Source of the DNA: Apoderus coryli
Taxonomy: Eukaryota; Arthropoda; Insecta; Coleoptera; Attelabidae
Direction: 5' to 3'
DNA: 64,000 bases
Assembly (NCBI GenBank): GCA_911728435.2
Contig: OU452202.1
Location: 15,727,135-15,791,134 of the forward strand
Position 1 is the first letter of the stretch; every line of letters starts with the position of its first letter. The notes under the pieces are model-generated. The model was given only the letters and a program-made list of their open reading frames with translations. It was not told the DNA's origin and searched no databases. Below are positions 62,505-64,000 of the stretch, piece after piece. The position numbers were made by a program, and so were the translations under genes.

Positions 62505-63396
62505 GCATTGGGAGGAGTTTCCTAATGGTGGACCACCGCAATATCAAAGAGCACCGACTGAATATGAAAGACCACCACCTTATTACTATCCAGGCAGTGG
62601 AGGGTAAGTCATTCTCATTATTTACTATTGTAACGATTTTATCTCGCTTTTACTCTAGGTTCTTAGGTGTTATTAAAAACTAATGTCTTTAAAAATATAA
62701 AGCAATTTATTTACACTAAACACTAACTTTAAAAAATATACTACTTAAATATACTTAATTACTAATCTATTATGTATATGTCTTTATGTATGTGTATTTA
62801 TAATTTATTTAAACTGCGCCGCTGATATTTATTTTGTCGTTTGAAACACTTGAACTGTCCTCTGTCCCTGTTACGTTGGCTATATTTATGATTGGCCTTC
62901 TTTCTCGAACACTTCCAGTGAGTAGTCGAACATTCTGGCGCACGTACGTCCATTCTAGATCCATACGGTAAACGAGGCACATCCTACCAAATTAACACAC
63001 CTTTGCCTACTAAATTTGTACAGAGTCGCCTCCCGTTTATATGGTATATTCACTGATATTGTGATTGTCGAAAAGTAGTTTGGTTAGCCAATCCGAAACC
63101 TGGGTAAACAGTTTGACATTTATTTCACCGTCAGTAGTAATCTAATCAAAATGTTAAATTGATAAAGTGTTGGTTAACAAATAACTGGCAGTCAAATGAA
63201 CATCAACATATTTTTTAACCCTAACTGGAAGTTAAACTGAATAAAGACCATATTTTATCCAACCTTTAGTTGAATGAATGTCAGTGTTAACCAGTTTACT
63301 GTCACATATATTAACCATGCACTGAAAAACTGTCCTCTCTTACATGCATGCATTTCGTTTCACATTGTATAAATTATTGATTTCAGTGAGCAGTAA
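62505..63396 (+). CDS. Alternative C-terminal exons of the prominin gene
   Basis: Exons 62505-62603 and 63387-63396. Splicing exon 61679 to 62505 instead of 62047 keeps the frame and gives HWEEFPNGGPPQYQRAPTEY, then ERPPPYYYPGSG, then GEQ and a stop, for a 948-residue protein instead of 946. Both junctions are GT-AG and phase-consistent, and a final AATAAA lies at 63429-63434. The Pro/Tyr-rich tail differs completely from the Asn/Tyr tail of the other isoform. Its PPQY and PPPY motifs resemble WW-domain ligands; that is inference. Confidence 0.75.
62604..63386. other. Last intron of the long prominin isoform
   Basis: Nothing recognised. The minus frame 62798-62980 has no family motif. The frame is AT-rich with short CAGT/ACTG-type repeats around 63110-63300. 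Confidence 0.4.
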
Positions 63397-64000
63397 AACC
63401 CAGTGGTAGGCGCAAGATGAATAGACTGAATAAATATTATAAAATCTACAGAGATTATATTATTATTAATTAAAAGATAATCTGGATAGTATAATGTAGA
63501 TGAGAACAAATTTTTTGAGTTACTATTTTTGTAATTTTATAATATTTTTGTTCTTTGTTAAATATATACAATATTAGAGTTGATTGTTAGATGAGTATAA
63601 AATTATTTGTTTATCCTCAATTTTTTGATTGATCAAAGTCTTTAACAATGTGTTCCAGAAAAAAATGTCCTATTATCATATATTTAGTAATTTTAGTCAT
63701 GTTTTTTTTTTATTTTATACTCTTACATCAACATTTAAAAAATGCTTAACAAGAAGAGTTATTGTTTAATGTTAAATTCATTCAAATTATTATTATTTTT
63801 ATGGACAGAATGTCTAATACAACAGTTTCTATTAATAAAATAGTAACATTCGATAAAAATCCCAAACAAAAGCTCCTACCTAAATGAAACATTCCACTCA
63901 GAACGAAAATAATTAAATCAACCAGATCAAATATTTTAGCCGCAAACGACATAATTTGTTCTGTTAAATGTCCCGCAAAATGAATGGAAAGGAATAGAAT
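63397..64000. other. 3' flank of the prominin gene
   Basis: Contains the poly(A) signal at 63429-63434 and otherwise AT-rich sequence with no gene. Confidence 0.4.

Noticed and set aside
1..64000. CRISPR arrays, rRNA, operons or prokaryotic regulatory sites
   Set aside because: The direct repeats are long or transposon-derived, no regular short spacer structure exists, and gene structure is that of an animal nuclear genome.

Overview
The window looks like AT-rich nuclear DNA of an insect. Genes have short exons with GT-AG introns, three recognisable animal genes have consistent splice phases throughout, and introns and spacers are crowded with insect-type transposons. No ribosomal or bacterial features are present. 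The order cannot be fixed from sequence alone; a beetle is a guess. All gene models were built by eye from reading frames, splice signals and phase, without transcript data.

Layout. (1) 792-21449, minus strand: ten phase-compatible exons of a divergent Na+/K+-ATPase alpha-type P-type ATPase. It runs off the left edge before transmembrane helices 7-10. Its introns hold a Crypton-like tyrosine-recombinase relic, a Tc1/mariner relic with terminal inverted repeats (TIRs), a fold-back element split by a CR1/jockey-like LINE, a P-element-like transposon that encodes a THAP protein and sits inside another LINE, a mariner relic, a Ty3/gypsy relic, and a fold-back element enclosing a tRNA-like 3' half. 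(2) 24377-26092, plus: two exons of a small basic, probably secreted protein. (3) 29151-29507, minus: a 118-aa single-exon protein of unknown function. (4) 32360-36798, plus: a complete seven-exon ZNF598/Hel2-type RING E3 ligase of ribosome quality control. (5) 36799-49497: mostly repeats (fold-back elements, a tandem array, a dispersed repeat, a gag relic, a regular trio of hairpins), with a tentative two-exon secreted or membrane protein at 42624-44520. (6) 49498-63396, plus: a complete prominin-family five-span membrane protein with a 24-nt microexon and two phase-compatible alternative C-terminal ends.

The host genes do not form an operon-like or obviously co-functional cluster. The most unusual single object is the 1771-bp transposon at 11517-13287. 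It has 25-bp TIRs beginning CA, a perfect 8-bp target duplication, and only one gene, a two-exon 108-aa THAP-domain protein. That is a P-superfamily element reduced to its DNA-binding module. Other notable points are the non-canonical residues at cardiac-glycoside and ion sites of the ATPase, and the alternative tails of the prominin.
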